Assembly (NCBI GenBank): GCA_003165595.1
Contig: PLWQ01000010.1
Location: forward strand, 50,226 to 114,225
Direction: 5' to 3'
DNA from: Fibrobacterota bacterium
GTDB taxonomy: Bacteria > Fibrobacterota > Chitinivibrionia > Chitinivibrionales > FEN-1185
Length of the DNA: 64,000 bases
Every line of letters starts with the position of its first letter. The stretch's first letter is position 1. This document shows positions 17,438 to 26,918 of the stretch, piece by piece. The position numbers and the translations under genes are program-made. The notes under the pieces were generated by a model that was given only the letters and a program-made list of their open reading frames with translations, ran no database searches and had not been told where the DNA came from.

Positions 17438-18066
17438 CTAGCACGCCAATCCTCGTACAGGGATGTATAAGCATTGTTGTGTCGCTGGAAACGAGGCAAG
17501 AGTGAGGTTTATCTGAATTCTCTTCCGGGACAATTGTCCCAGATCTCAAATGCGCAGGCCGCAAACTGATCCGTTGTAGAGTTGGAGCGCCAGAGAGTTG
17601 GAGTGTTCGAGCGTGAATGGGTGGATGCGAGAATGCGTATGCTGGTGGAATTCGAAGAAAACAAATGTGAAACGTCCCTTGGGAAGAAGAATCCACCAGC
17701 CGAAGCGACAATTATTCCGAGGACCGCCCAAATTCTGGCATTAATGTAAACCGCCCGCGTTTTCGGTATTTGCCGCCGCGGTCTTCTGCCTTTGTTTTGC
17801 AGCGTCCCTCTTAGCATTGATTCGCCGGTGTATGGAACTGCGTCGGCGGGCATATTGCTTGTGAAAAAGGGAATATTGATAATTGCAAATAATGAGCTTT
17901 TTGCAGGCATGGACCGCAACAGAGCTCACGATTATAGTGTCGAATAAAACGCGCGGGCACAAAACCAGATGAACGTGAAACAAGAACACTCAAAATAAAT
18001 ATTGACGGCTGGCGACACAGATTGGATAATTGTGTGAATACTTGTGCTTTATAGGAGGATATTGAC
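17438..18066. other. Gene-poor 629-bp gap
   Basis: AT-richer than its surroundings. I see no supported gene. Around 17580-17640 it has the degenerate GAGAGTTGGAGTGTTCGAGC / GAATGGGTGGATG pattern of a scattered intergenic repeat. The last 15 nt hold AGGAGG for the lipoprotein gene that begins at 18067. Confidence 0.5.
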
Positions 18067-19425
18067 ATGCTTTATTATGCGTCTCGATTCTTGCTAGCTG
18101 TATCGCTCTTGGTTGTATTGAGTTGCACCAAGACCAGCCCAGGCATAGACCAGGCGAAGAACACGACTGGTATCGCGACAATTACAGGAAGGCTCAACCG
18201 GACAGGCCTGGCAAAAAGCAAGGCGACCATGACCTTCGATAGAATATGGGCAACACCTCTGCCGGGAGGAAATGTCACCGCCATTTCATCGCTTCTGGGC
18301 AGTAGCAAACTTTGCGATATCGACTCGGCCGGAAATTTTGCCCTCGACATCAACAAGTCGTTCGGAAATTACCTGCTTCTTCTTATCGATTCGAAACAAA
18401 CTGATAAAACAATGCAGGTGCAGGGTTACGTTACCGTGGGTATGGGGGATGCATGCATGTTGAGGCTGCCCATTGACAAAATGTCGGGAGACAGCCTCAA
18501 CTTGGGCAACCTCAACAATAGCACACATCCGGAGGAATTCGCGTCTGATACATCTCTTTCACAGCAATTCACCTTGTCGGCAGAGGACCTGCTTAGAATC
18601 GCCCGTAATGACGAAAGCCTTCGCGCGATAAAAAATGTCTATCTTAATTATAACCCGGCAGATGGATCGTATATAGCGATGACGCCGACTTTCCGTTGGA
18701 ACGCGGCCTATATTCCGGCTATTACAAATACATACTACGACCCCACTCTTATAGCCTCTGCGGTTAAGATGTATTACTTTGGCATCACCGACACCAATTT
18801 AGCGTTCGACTCTTCAACCGTGAGTCTGGAAGCACCCGGGCCCGTGAGCCTCCTACTTAATTTGCTCGATGGCACAAAAGAAAACCTTGGAACGTCGGTC
18901 GGAGGTAACTATTTCCTGTTTGGGCCAAACAAGAACTCATGCGAATCTCCGTATTTTACGGATGCAATCCCAGCGGGTTATTGGACACTCAAAGTAAGCG
19001 GCCAACAGGTTGCGGTTTTCGATATCGGTTGCGCCTATCAGACCGACAGCATGGGCTTGCCGAAAATATTCATTCCCGCCCCCCGCCTGACCATAGGATC
19101 CGACAGTATTGTAACCGCCGTGGATATAAAGTGGTACGGATACTCTCATAACGGCTACGAGGAAATTTCCGATCCCCAGCTTCTTGCAAGCATGATACAA
19201 GGCAAGGTTGGGGTAGGCCTCAATAATTATACCCATTCCATAAACGATAATACTTCTTATGAAATTGGTCCTATCAGTATAGGCAGCCTGTCGCATTCCT
19301 GGGCCGTGGGCGCCGATCACAGTGCATCCAGTTTCATTCTGGAGGAAGTTACAATCGATTACCAGATGAACGGTCTTTTTTACAGACTCAATTTTAAAGC
19401 TCGTGAAGACCTGTACGGTAAGTAA
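18067..19425 (+). CDS. Lipoprotein of unknown function
   Basis: 452 residues with a lipoprotein signal ending in VLSC (Cys20) and a strong AGGAGG site 8 nt before the ATG. The mature protein is rich in Ser, Asn, Thr and Asp with many beta-strands and no recognised domain; a central stretch (FTLSAEDLLRIARNDESLR) is helical. The gene is AT-richer than its neighbours, which may signal recent acquisition. It stands alone: a gene-poor gap on each side. The surface or periplasmic side of either membrane is possible, as no sorting signal is obvious. Confidence 0.75.
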   Translation: MLYYASRFLLAVSLLVVLSCTKTSPGIDQAKNTTGIATITGRLNRTGLAKSKATMTFDRIWATPLPGGNVTAISSLLGSSKLCDIDSAGNFALDINKSFGNYLLLLIDSKQTDKTMQVQGYVTVGMGDACMLRLPIDKMSGDSLNLGNLNNSTHPEEFASDTSLSQQFTLSAEDLLRIARNDESLRAIKNVYLNYNPADGSYIAMTPTFRWNAAYIPAITNTYYDPTLIASAVKMYYFGITDTNLAFDSSTVSLEAPGPVSLLLNLLDGTKENLGTSVGGNYFLFGPNKNSCESPYFTDAIPAGYWTLKVSGQQVAVFDIGCAYQTDSMGLPKIFIPAPRLTIGSDSIVTAVDIKWYGYSHNGYEEISDPQLLASMIQGKVGVGLNNYTHSINDNTSYEIGPISIGSLSHSWAVGADHSASSFILEEVTIDYQMNGLFYRLNFKAREDLYGK

Positions 19426-20043
19426 TTCTTGTTCCTCGTCCGTAAATTCTCCCAGCCGGAACAAAGGCTGAAGGCGGAAGGATGAAGGATGAATTTTCAA
19501 AAACGCAATCCTTCCGGCCTCAAAAGATGCTTTCTAGACAAAAGCAACTCAATTCCCCCACACTATCCCATTCTTTGCACGTTTTCGGGTTCCTGCAATT
19601 CCTGCACAGTTCCTCACGTTCAAGAATTGATTTCGATAGCGTGCCCTTTTGTTCGTGCAGTGCGTGGAGTTCTTTGAGGTATTTGCCTGCCACCAGCCTG
19701 TGCAGGCCGCACAGCGACGCGAAGCGGTTTTCCCACCACCACAACATGATCCCCGCCAAACGCAACTTGCAATTCATCCTGAAAAATCCAGTTCACCGCA
19801 AAGGCGCGAAGTACGCTAAGGTACGCAAAGGAAAGTGGATTGAAAGTCAATAATTTGCAGACAACGAAAATGAGACTTCAAAACCCTATCGGATTAAGCG
19901 TCGGCAACGGTAAAAACGTCATGAGACTATTTCTTTGCGGGCTTTGCGTCTTTGCGGTGAGAATTATCTTTGGAATTTAGGATTCACACGCTTTCACGCC
20001 GGTAGATAGTATCTTATCTTTGTCTCGCAAACAACTCAAGGGT
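19426..20043. other. Gap with short scattered repeats
   Basis: GCTGAAGGCGGAAGGATGAAG-like (from 19467), ACCGCAAAGGCGCGAAG-like (from 19796) and CTTTGCGTCTTTGCGGTGAG (from 19942) repeats, the last two resembling those at 35950-36110. On the minus strand 19520-19777 an 85-codon frame ends in a Cys-rich tail (LCRNCRNPKTC...CFC) but lacks a ribosome site; I do not call it as a gene. Confidence 0.45.
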
Positions 20044-20093
20044 GCGCCGGATTCGACCGGTGCAGGTTTTTCGGGATGGTCGGGCCGCCATCC
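20044..20093 (+). promoter_or_regulatory. Candidate structured 5' leader of nhaD
   Basis: Two adjacent hairpins about 200-250 nt before the antiporter start: 20044-20063 (GCGCCGG/CCGGTGC, loop ATTCGA) and 20074-20093 (GGATGG/CCATCC). Na+ and Li+ riboswitches control some Na+/H+ antiporter genes, so a cation-responsive leader is possible, but I do not recognise a known riboswitch consensus here. Confidence 0.25.
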
Positions 20094-20292
20094 GGTTTAT
20101 CTTAAAAGGATAGATTGGATGTGCCCCGTGCAAGAAAGTTTGAATTCTCATTCCCCGGCATCATCCGTTGCCAATCTCGCCTGCTCGGGTTTCTCGTTCA
20201 CCATTTCCGGTGTGATAGCTCATCGTGTAAGACCAGGCTTTGTATTTGTGGCAAAGCCGCCGGTTCCATCTTTCGCTTCAAGAGGGATTTGA

Positions 20293-21573
20293 ATGGCATT
20301 CGTGATAACTGCGGCTTTTGTAGTCGGATACATTTTCATCGCGACCGAGCATTTCACTAAAATCAACAAGTCGGCCGCGGCACTTCTCACCGGGGTGGTA
20401 TGCTGGACTGTGTATGCGCTGGGCGCGCCCGGCGGTCATGACGCGGGAACGCAGCTTATGGGACAGGTCGCGGACATTACGGGCATTCTCTTCTTCCTCA
20501 TGGGCGCCATGACCATCGTGGAAATAATCGATGCGCACAACGGATTCGAGACCGTCACCGCAATCCTGTCCGCAGGAAGCAAGCTGCGGTTGCTGTGGCT
20601 CACGACCATCGCCGGTTTCTTTTTGTCCGCGGTGCTCGACAACCTGACTACCACCATCGTCATGGTTTCGCTCTTGTCAAAGATTCTGTCGAAACGCGAA
20701 GACCTCCTGCTGTTCACCGGCCTGGTGATCATTGCGGTGAACGCGGGCGGCGCATGGACCCCCATCGGCGACGTCACCACCACGATGCTGTGGATCGGCG
20801 GCCGCATATCCAGCTTCGCCATTATCAAAATCCTGCTGGCGCCCAGCCTGGTGTGCGCGGCGGTTCCCCTGCTGTGGATTTCCTTTCGTTTTAAGGACGG
20901 CAAGGATAAGATCAAATTCCGGGGGGAAAACCTCTTGACGGTGCAGGAACAACGCGCGGGCAGGCTCGTCTTTCTGGTCGGCGTCGGGGTCCTGCTCCTG
21001 GTACCGGTTTTCAAGGCCGTCACGCACCTCCCGCCGTTTATCGGCATGATATTCGGGCTTGGGATTTTGTGGGTCTTTACCGAGGTTCTGCATCGAAAGG
21101 GCGACGAAGAAAAAAGGCACAGGCATTCGGCAACCAGGGCGTTGCAGCGTATCGACATGCCGAGCGTCATGTTTTTTTTGGGAATTCTCCTCTGTATTTC
21201 GGCGTTGCAGTCTGTCGGCGTCCTTCCGGCTCTCGCCCTGTGGCTTGATCGTTTCGTCGGCAATACCAAAATCATTGTCCTGGCAATCGGGCTTCTCTCC
21301 GCAATCGTGGATAATGTTCCGCTTGTTGCCGGTGCAATCAAGATGTATCCGCTGTCACAGTTCGGCGCGGATCATCATTTCTGGTCGTTCTTGTCGTATT
21401 GCGCAGGGACGGGCGGCAGCATGCTTGTGATCGGATCGGCCGCCGGCGTCGCCGCCATGGGAATGGCCAGGATCGATTTTTTCTGGTACCTGAAGAAGAT
21501 TACGCCGCTGGCGCTGGCCGGGTATATCGCGGGCGCCGCCGTGTACATTTTACAGGAGAGAATATTCCTCTAA
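20293..21573 (+). CDS. nhaD: Na+/H+ antiporter, NhaD family
   Basis: A 426-residue protein with 11-13 membrane segments. It has the ion-transporter-superfamily pattern seen in NhaD: SAVLDNLTTTIVMVSLL in the first half and SAIVDNVPLVAGAIKM in the second, two inverted-repeat discontinuous-helix motifs, plus NAGGAWTPIGDVTTTMLW between. It would exchange cytoplasmic Na+ (or Li+) for protons at the inner membrane. AGAGGG precedes the ATG. It has a long upstream leader and converges with the repeat-rich protein; only 82 bp separate their ends. Confidence 0.92.
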   Translation: MAFVITAAFVVGYIFIATEHFTKINKSAAALLTGVVCWTVYALGAPGGHDAGTQLMGQVADITGILFFLMGAMTIVEIIDAHNGFETVTAILSAGSKLRLLWLTTIAGFFLSAVLDNLTTTIVMVSLLSKILSKREDLLLFTGLVIIAVNAGGAWTPIGDVTTTMLWIGGRISSFAIIKILLAPSLVCAAVPLLWISFRFKDGKDKIKFRGENLLTVQEQRAGRLVFLVGVGVLLLVPVFKAVTHLPPFIGMIFGLGILWVFTEVLHRKGDEEKRHRHSATRALQRIDMPSVMFFLGILLCISALQSVGVLPALALWLDRFVGNTKIIVLAIGLLSAIVDNVPLVAGAIKMYPLSQFGADHHFWSFLSYCAGTGGSMLVIGSAAGVAAMGMARIDFFWYLKKITPLALAGYIAGAAVYILQERIFL

Positions 21574-21655
21574 AGAAATCCCACGCCGGCAACGAAATCA
21601 TGGCATCGATATTCCCCCCGCGAACGGTCTGAGAAATGCAGATGCCGCACGCAGG

Positions 21656-23566
21656 CTATCTTTGCGGAAGGTCATCGATGAGCAGACCCTTTCCGGTGGA
21701 TATGTCGTCCATGAGCTCGCCAAAATTATCATTTGTTACATTGCGCGTTTCATGCTTTATGACCTTTCCCTGTCCGTCCAGGATTGAAAGGTCGATCAGG
21801 ACGTTTTCATTGTTGTCGGTAAGCACCTTGAACCGATAGGGTAGATGTCGTCGCTGGAATTCAAGATCCGTGGCCTGCGCCCTTGTACTAATGGTGCGAA
21901 GGTAGTCCTGCGCGCGTTTGCCGGCCGAAGGTCTTCGGGAGGGCATTGCGCTATTTGTAAATGTGGCCTGAGCCGGGTTTCCGGGAACATTGTTGAGAGC
22001 CGGCTGCGGGGGCAAAACCGCGGCCACTTCTCCGTGACCACCGATTCCACCCGCGTCTTCCCGCGGCGCCGGGACTACGACCACGGATTCTCCGCCCATG
22101 ATGTTGAATGCAGCGAGCGGGGGTATCGTGGATTGCGTAGTATCGGTTGCAGCCGTAATACTCGTATCGGGAACGGTTATTTCGCCGGTAATTTCCGCGG
22201 GTGGAGTGACGGGACCGGCTGCATTCGTTGAAACGCCAACAGTGGCCGCGGTCGGCGGGATGCCGGCTGCGGGAGCAGATGGGACCACCGCAGCATTCGT
22301 GTTTTGCACCGGTGAAGCAACAGGGCCGGCTGCACTCGTTGAAACCCCGGCAGTGACAACGGCCGCAGGCGTAGGGATACCGGCTCCGGTAGCAGGCGGA
22401 ACCACCGCTTCATTCGCATATTGCACCGGTGGGAAGACAGGCGCGGCTTCGGCAATTGAGAGACCGGCCGTATTGACGGCCGCGAGTGTCTGGGCAAAAA
22501 GTTGAGCATTGCCGGGAACCGTGATAGTACTCGCATTTTGGGCCTGCGGGGCAACAGGAGCAGGCGCAGCTGTTGGAAGACCATTTGTGTCGGCAGGCGC
22601 AGGCAGCGAGACGATGACTTCTGCGTAATCGGGGACAAACGCAACGTTCGAATCTTCTCTTGTTTGTGCGCCGGTGTTGTTTATGGCACCCGGAATACCG
22701 GAGGCCTCAGAAGGACTGGGCGGCGGGACATTAACCTGGGCCTCATCGGGAATAAAGGTAACGTTCGTATTTTGTGTGGTCGAAGCGCCGGGACCGTTTT
22801 CAGCACCCGCACTTCCGGCAATGTTAAGAGAAGAAGGAGGCTGGGCAATTCCTGGAGCATTCTCGCGAACCGCGAAGGCGTTGGTGTTCTGCACCGGTGG
22901 AGAGACGATATTGTTGGCAGCCGCTCCAGCGGGAGAGGCGTTCAAACCTGGAGGCGTTAACACGGTCCCCACAGTATTTACAGGAACCGCGGCGACGTCC
23001 AAACTTCTTGCTTGTGGAATAAGCGGGCTCATCGCATCAGTTCCAGCTTGAAATGTGTTTAGAGAGGCTGGTGGCGCGACAACAGGTTCAGCAGCACCGG
23101 TAACCACAGCGGGGTTCACGTTTAGAACCGGTTGAAAAACCTGATCGACCGCTGCCCTTGGACCGCCGGTTTGGTTCAAGGAAGCGGGAGGCGGGACAGC
23201 GATTTTGATAGCCTCGGGAACAACTGTTCCGTTTGTCTTTTGTATAGCTGGAGAAACGGGGCTGTTTGCTGCGCTTGAAATATCGGCAGTTTTCGGGTTG
23301 GCAAACAGCGGAACAGTATTCCGGTTGTCCGCAGGAACATACGACGGGGCGATATTTTGAGCATGAGCGGCAACCAGGGCATCGTTCGCTTTTTGTCTTA
23401 ATCGGTAGGCAAGCGTGGTTGAGGCATTTAGACCGACATTTGGGTTCGGTGCAGCAATTGCCTGATCGCTAACGTTGTGGTTAACCGGAGCAGCGGCACT
23501 ATTCGTGTCTTGCCCCAGTTGAAACCCTCCGCTGTTTGTTGCGTTTGAAAGAGCCGATATATCCAT
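21656..23566 (-). CDS. Ala/Val/Pro-rich repeat protein with small C-terminal domain
   Basis: 636 residues. Residues about 30-520 consist of a dozen degenerate repeats of about 40 residues, rich in Ala, Pro, Val, Thr and Asn, with the recurring phrase VQNTNAAVVP and PP-rich spacers. They are probably disordered or extended. The last 90 residues form a compact domain (PYRFKVLTDNNENVLIDLSI LDGQGKVI then DNFGELMDDISTGKGLLIDD). The N-terminus (MDISALSNATNSG) and the C-terminal strand pattern faintly recall FlaG-type flagellar proteins; that is only a hint. No signal peptide is seen, so it may be cytoplasmic or exported by a flagellar-type route. No close neighbours share its direction. Confidence 0.7.
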   Translation of the reverse strand: MDISALSNATNSGGFQLGQDTNSAAAPVNHNVSDQAIAAPNPNVGLNASTTLAYRLRQKANDALVAAHAQNIAPSYVPADNRNTVPLFANPKTADISSAANSPVSPAIQKTNGTVVPEAIKIAVPPPASLNQTGGPRAAVDQVFQPVLNVNPAVVTGAAEPVVAPPASLNTFQAGTDAMSPLIPQARSLDVAAVPVNTVGTVLTPPGLNASPAGAAANNIVSPPVQNTNAFAVRENAPGIAQPPSSLNIAGSAGAENGPGASTTQNTNVTFIPDEAQVNVPPPSPSEASGIPGAINNTGAQTREDSNVAFVPDYAEVIVSLPAPADTNGLPTAAPAPVAPQAQNASTITVPGNAQLFAQTLAAVNTAGLSIAEAAPVFPPVQYANEAVVPPATGAGIPTPAAVVTAGVSTSAAGPVASPVQNTNAAVVPSAPAAGIPPTAATVGVSTNAAGPVTPPAEITGEITVPDTSITAATDTTQSTIPPLAAFNIMGGESVVVVPAPREDAGGIGGHGEVAAVLPPQPALNNVPGNPAQATFTNSAMPSRRPSAGKRAQDYLRTISTRAQATDLEFQRRHLPYRFKVLTDNNENVLIDLSILDGQGKVIKHETRNVTNDNFGELMDDISTGKGLLIDDLPQR

Positions 23567-23622
23567 AGGTTGCCCGCTTCACTGTGTATATATTACGCCG
23601 GCAGCAGCCGATTTGTTGCCAT

Positions 23623-23662
23623 GGGCGCCCAGCTACATCAATAAGATGAAGAACTGGGCGTT
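23623..23662 (+). repeat. Fragment of the multi-hairpin repeat family (5' end only)
   Basis: GGGCGCCCAGCTACATCAAT and the following GATGAAGAACTGGGCG match the first 40 nt of the copies at 24944, 28106 and 48601 with a few changes; the rest of the element is missing. The surrounding 23567-23990 gap has no gene. Confidence 0.6.
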
Positions 23663-23990
23663 CCGCTGCTGGAGAAGCCGAACCGCGGGAACAGTGCGCC
23701 TCCCTCCCTTTTCTTAGGCAATGACCTTTTCTTTCTTGTTGGGCTTCCCTTTGCCATTAGCAATCAGGTTCTTCAAAAGCAGCAAGAAATGTGCCCTGTC
23801 CCGCCGCTAGCGTTCTCACAATGAACTGCCAACGATAGCCGAAGCCGTCCGTCTTCATCTATATTTGTCCCATGGAAACCCTCAATACATCACAGGAGGT
23901 GAACTTCCCAAAAAAAGAAATGGTCCGGTATGCCAGGATGGTCTTTGAAAAAAGGGGGAAAGCACTATTCCAAGAAAAGGAGCTACCGAT

Positions 23991-24905
23991 ATGTTACATC
24001 ACGTTAGATTTTACTTCCAAGCCATTGTCTGCTTTTTGTTCGCCTCCATGGCCGGCGCCGCCATTCCAACCGGATACACGGGCACGCCGTACGCAGGCGA
24101 CACGCTCCTGGGCAAACCGGAACAGCTTCCGGGCGTCATCAAGGAAATATTCGTCGATGTCGGCGGCGGCAGCGTAACCACGCAGGCCTACAGCAACTGG
24201 GATTACGACTGCCTTGGCTACGGAAACAACGGGCAGCTCGATTCTTCGGTAAATGCCACGCACCCAACCTCGCATCTTGCATATATGAACGCGGGGCTGA
24301 ATCCGAAATATACGGTCCACGTCAACACGGCAGGCACCTACTACGTCGACTTCAAACTTGCTAATGTCAACGCTCCCCCGAACCTCATCACGCTCACCTA
24401 CTACGACGGGGCAAAGGTTCATAGTGATTCGGTTAAAAACCTTCCCGCGGTCGTGCTTGTGGTTCCTCCGCCCGGCGGAGTAACGGAAATCTGGCATAAT
24501 TGGACCGTCAACTTCAATGTTGATTCCGTCAAGCTCGACACGGGGCTGCAGGTTGTTCAAATTACGTTTGCTCAAGGAGGCTGGAATTCCGATTGGGCGC
24601 GATTCCGGCTCGCCGGCGGAACCGGCATCCGGACGGCAGCGCCGGCGCACGCCGCCCAGGCCGGCCTCAAGCTGGAGGCAATCGCAAACGGCCGGCTGTC
24701 GGTTTCCTGCAATGCAGCCGGTCCGGTGAAGATTTTCCTCGTGGATTGCGAGGGCAGAACCGTTTTGAAGACGCAGCAGCTTCTCCCTTCCGCCGGCGCG
24801 CATGAACTGGTGCTTCCGATCGCCGGAATACTCCACGGCGTCTATGTGCTGCGGTTGGAGCAGAACGGCATCACAGCCGAATCGCGGTTTTTGCATATGC
24901 AGTAG
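23991..24905 (+). CDS. Secreted carbohydrate-binding-like protein with C-terminal sorting domain
   Basis: 304 residues. Signal peptide 1-23 (cleavage after AGA), then a CBM6/CBM35-like beta-sandwich (about 35-205) with YTVHVNTAGTYYVDFKLAN and WNSDWARFRLAG, typical of carbohydrate-binding modules. The end (about 220-304) is a type-A sorting domain: KIFLVDCEGRTVL, LPIAGILHGVYVLRLEQNG. Such ends direct proteins through a T9SS/Por-like route to the cell surface in Bacteroidota and Fibrobacterota. AAGGAG precedes the ATG. A multi-hairpin repeat begins 38 nt after the stop. Confidence 0.8.
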   Translation: MLHHVRFYFQAIVCFLFASMAGAAIPTGYTGTPYAGDTLLGKPEQLPGVIKEIFVDVGGGSVTTQAYSNWDYDCLGYGNNGQLDSSVNATHPTSHLAYMNAGLNPKYTVHVNTAGTYYVDFKLANVNAPPNLITLTYYDGAKVHSDSVKNLPAVVLVVPPPGGVTEIWHNWTVNFNVDSVKLDTGLQVVQITFAQGGWNSDWARFRLAGGTGIRTAAPAHAAQAGLKLEAIANGRLSVSCNAAGPVKIFLVDCEGRTVLKTQQLLPSAGAHELVLPIAGILHGVYVLRLEQNGITAESRFLHMQ

Positions 24906-24943
24906 ATTTCATTGATAAATCGGTAATAACAAGATAAAGATTT

Positions 24944-25456
24944 GGGCGCCCCGCAGCATCAACAAAATGAAGACTTGGGCGTTCCCCTCGCTACGCTCGG
25001 GTCGTTTATAACACGCCCTTCCTGTTGGGCGTGTTGAATCTCTGGGCTCGGCTGATCAGCCTCGGTACCGCCTGCCACTATGGTCCTTTGGACCGTGGTC
25101 AGGCGGTACTGCTCTCTAGAGCACCCGCCGGTCCAACCTGGCGCGGCGCAGGCGAAAGACTGCCAATCGTCAACAATGGCTCTCGCGAATCAATCCGAAT
25201 TGCATTGGTCTTTGTATTCCGCCATCAGCGCCGCCTCATGAGACCGGCAGATTGGTCCGCTCGCGTCGTTCAAGGCCGGCATCTTTTGAGGATTGGAAAA
25301 ATGTCCTGCCGGACGCGTTTGCGAGCGGCCTGCCGGCCTCATGGATACCGGCGGTGCTGCAGGCGCGGCGCGGGGTTCCAAGGGGAGTTCGCTGAAGAAC
25401 TCCCCTAGGTCGGGGTGCCGGGGCAGAAGGCCCCGGCTCTGCATACGCGAAGGCCG
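24944..25456 (+). repeat. Multi-hairpin repeat, copy A (full length)
   Basis: A GC-rich non-coding element of about 513 nt with clear ends: GGGCGCCCCGC at the start and GCGAAGGCCG at the end. Stems visible in order: CACGCCC/GGGCGTG; GGCTG/CAGCC; the long arm CCGCCTGCCAC/GTGGTCAGGCGG with an unpaired TAT and inner GGTCC/GGACC; TGCTCT/AGAGCA. After 25219 a second part follows (CGCTCGC/GCGAGCG; GGGGAGTTC/GAACTCCCC; GCCGGGGC/GCCCCGGC). ORFs across it are chance frames. The 200 bp from 25457 to the next gene hold nothing evident. Confidence 0.8.
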
Positions 25457-25653
25457 ACTTCACTGCGATTTATTGCCATCATCGATGGCGCGGATGCGCG
25501 GAAGTTATGAAGAGGAAGGCTCTCCAACCGCGCAACCGCCCTTCACTTTGTTCGCCGATCTCACTCCACGAGATCACGGAGATTAATAATTTGGTTTCCA
25601 CAGTGCCATTTGCGTAAAGCCGCGGCAAATCGTTATTTATAAAGCAAGACAGC

Positions 25654-26385
25654 ATGAACAAATACATCAAGAACTTCGCTCCAACCATTCTTTCCGCGCA
25701 AGAGCTTGTCGCTATTTCCGTCAGGCTCTGCCGCATTGCGGCCGCGCACGCGCCGGACGACAAAGTCGTTAATACGTTCGTCGAGCGGATACAAGCCTCG
25801 GTGGTGTGCCTGGGAAAGGCGCTGCAATCTCCAAAGGCCAACCCGTTGACAAAAGACCTCGCGTCCAACGACGCCGCCCGGTGCTCTGCGCTCAAGACCC
25901 TTTCCGGTTTTCTCGCAGAAATGGCGCGTCTTGAGAGCAGGCCGCAGTCAAAGCAGAGCGCAACCTTTCTCTTAAGAATCATCAGGGGAGAGCGGGCGAG
26001 AATCGACAGGATCAGCTACGCAAGAAGAAGCGGCGCGATCTCCATGATCCTTAGCGCACTAAACAAACCCGAAGCCAAGACCTGTATCGTCAGCCTGCAA
26101 ATTCAAGACCTCGTTTCCGCGTTGGCAACTGCGCAAAACGCGTTCGAACAAACGTACCGGAAAAGGATAACCGCCGGCGTGAAACGCGATCCGTCCCTCA
26201 CCATACGATGACAACGCCCGGAAACCGCCTACTACCTTACCGGCCTCTTGAGCTATGTTGACGCCTGCTACAATAGATTTCCGTCGTTCCCGCCCATGGT
26301 GGCACAGCTCAACGGGGCGATTAGCGATGTGATGGGGAAGGCGAGGGCGAGAAGGACGAGGAGGAGATCGGCTGCTCGGAAATAA
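25654..26385 (+). pseudogene. DUF6261-like protein gene interrupted by an in-frame TGA
   Basis: The first 185 codons (to TGA at 26209-26211) give a helical protein with the pattern I associate with DUF6261 (LTKDLASNDAARCSALKTL, RIDRISYARRSGAISMIL, QDLVSALATAQNAFEQTYRKR). In the same frame after the TGA another 57 codons (26212-26382, TAA at 26383) keep the family-like character: AYYLTGLLSYVDACYNRFP then MVAQLNGAISDVM. Thus the natural protein is about 243 residues and the TGA is a nonsense mutation (CGA to TGA would do it), a sequencing error or, less likely, recoding. Function of the family is unknown. It sits between two repeat-rich stretches of the accessory region. Confidence 0.65.
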
Positions 26386-26564
26386 AATAAGAAATAAAAA
26401 TTATGCGTGCGTTGCGGCACGGGTCTTGAACTCTTGATTCTTGCGCCGGTCTTCGCCTGACCCAAGGATGGGCGAAGGCATCGAAGTACTTTTCAAATAA
26501 GAAATTATCGTTTCATAAAAAAAGCGTCAAATTATTGTGATACATGCTTTGGTAAACAAAAACC

Positions 26565-26918
26565 CTATACAGACGGCTTCTTAAGGTCGGCAAGGAACAA
26601 TTGAATCTTCGGTTGGAAAACGGGCAATTCGTCTTTTACCGCTGACCAGACTATTTTGTAATTTATTCCCCAATATGCATGAATACATTTGTCCCGCATG
26701 CGGGACATGTCGGACCAGGGTATGTCGGGACGCATTCCTTGTATGGCTGCGGGAATGCTTTTTGTTGCTTCACCGATAATTTCAAAACACCGGATAACCG
26801 CATAGGCAGTCTTTCGGTCCGCAGTAAATTCTTCAAATGACATAGGCCCGATAAAACTGACAGCCTGAGCCATATTTTCGACGATATCTGAAAGGTAAAC
26901 AGAATAATCCCGCATCAT
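26565..26918 (-). CDS. hepT: HepT-like RNase toxin (DUF86)
   Basis: 117 residues, all helical, with the HEPN-nuclease motif R-X4-H-X-Y (Arg75, His80, Tyr82 in RDKCIHAY). In characterised MntA/HepT systems HepT is an RNase toxin, inactivated when MntA adds AMP to its tyrosine; the Tyr is present here. Its ATG overlaps the stop of the mntA-like gene (ATGA), the usual order for this pair. The 180 bp between it and the DUF6261-like gene hold no gene. Confidence 0.88.
   Translation of the reverse strand: MMRDYSVYLSDIVENMAQAVSFIGPMSFEEFTADRKTAYAVIRCFEIIGEATKSIPAAIQGMRPDIPWSDMSRMRDKCIHAYWGINYKIVWSAVKDELPVFQPKIQLFLADLKKPSV

Noticed and set aside
17509..17919. Minus-strand ORF in the gene-poor gap before the lipoprotein
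   Set aside because: Composition is not protein-like apart from one hydrophobic stretch, there is no ribosome site, and part of it is a scattered repeat.
19520..19777. 85-codon minus-strand ORF with Cys-rich end
   Set aside because: No ribosome site and it is surrounded by intergenic repeats; the CxxC pattern alone is too weak to call a gene.
25025..25408. ORF containing MRPADWSARV-like peptide in repeat copy A, with similar ORFs in copies B and C
   Set aside because: The frames exist only because the repeat DNA is conserved; hairpin arms dictate the codons, stems change in pairs without regard to frame, and there is no ribosome site or recognisable protein domain.
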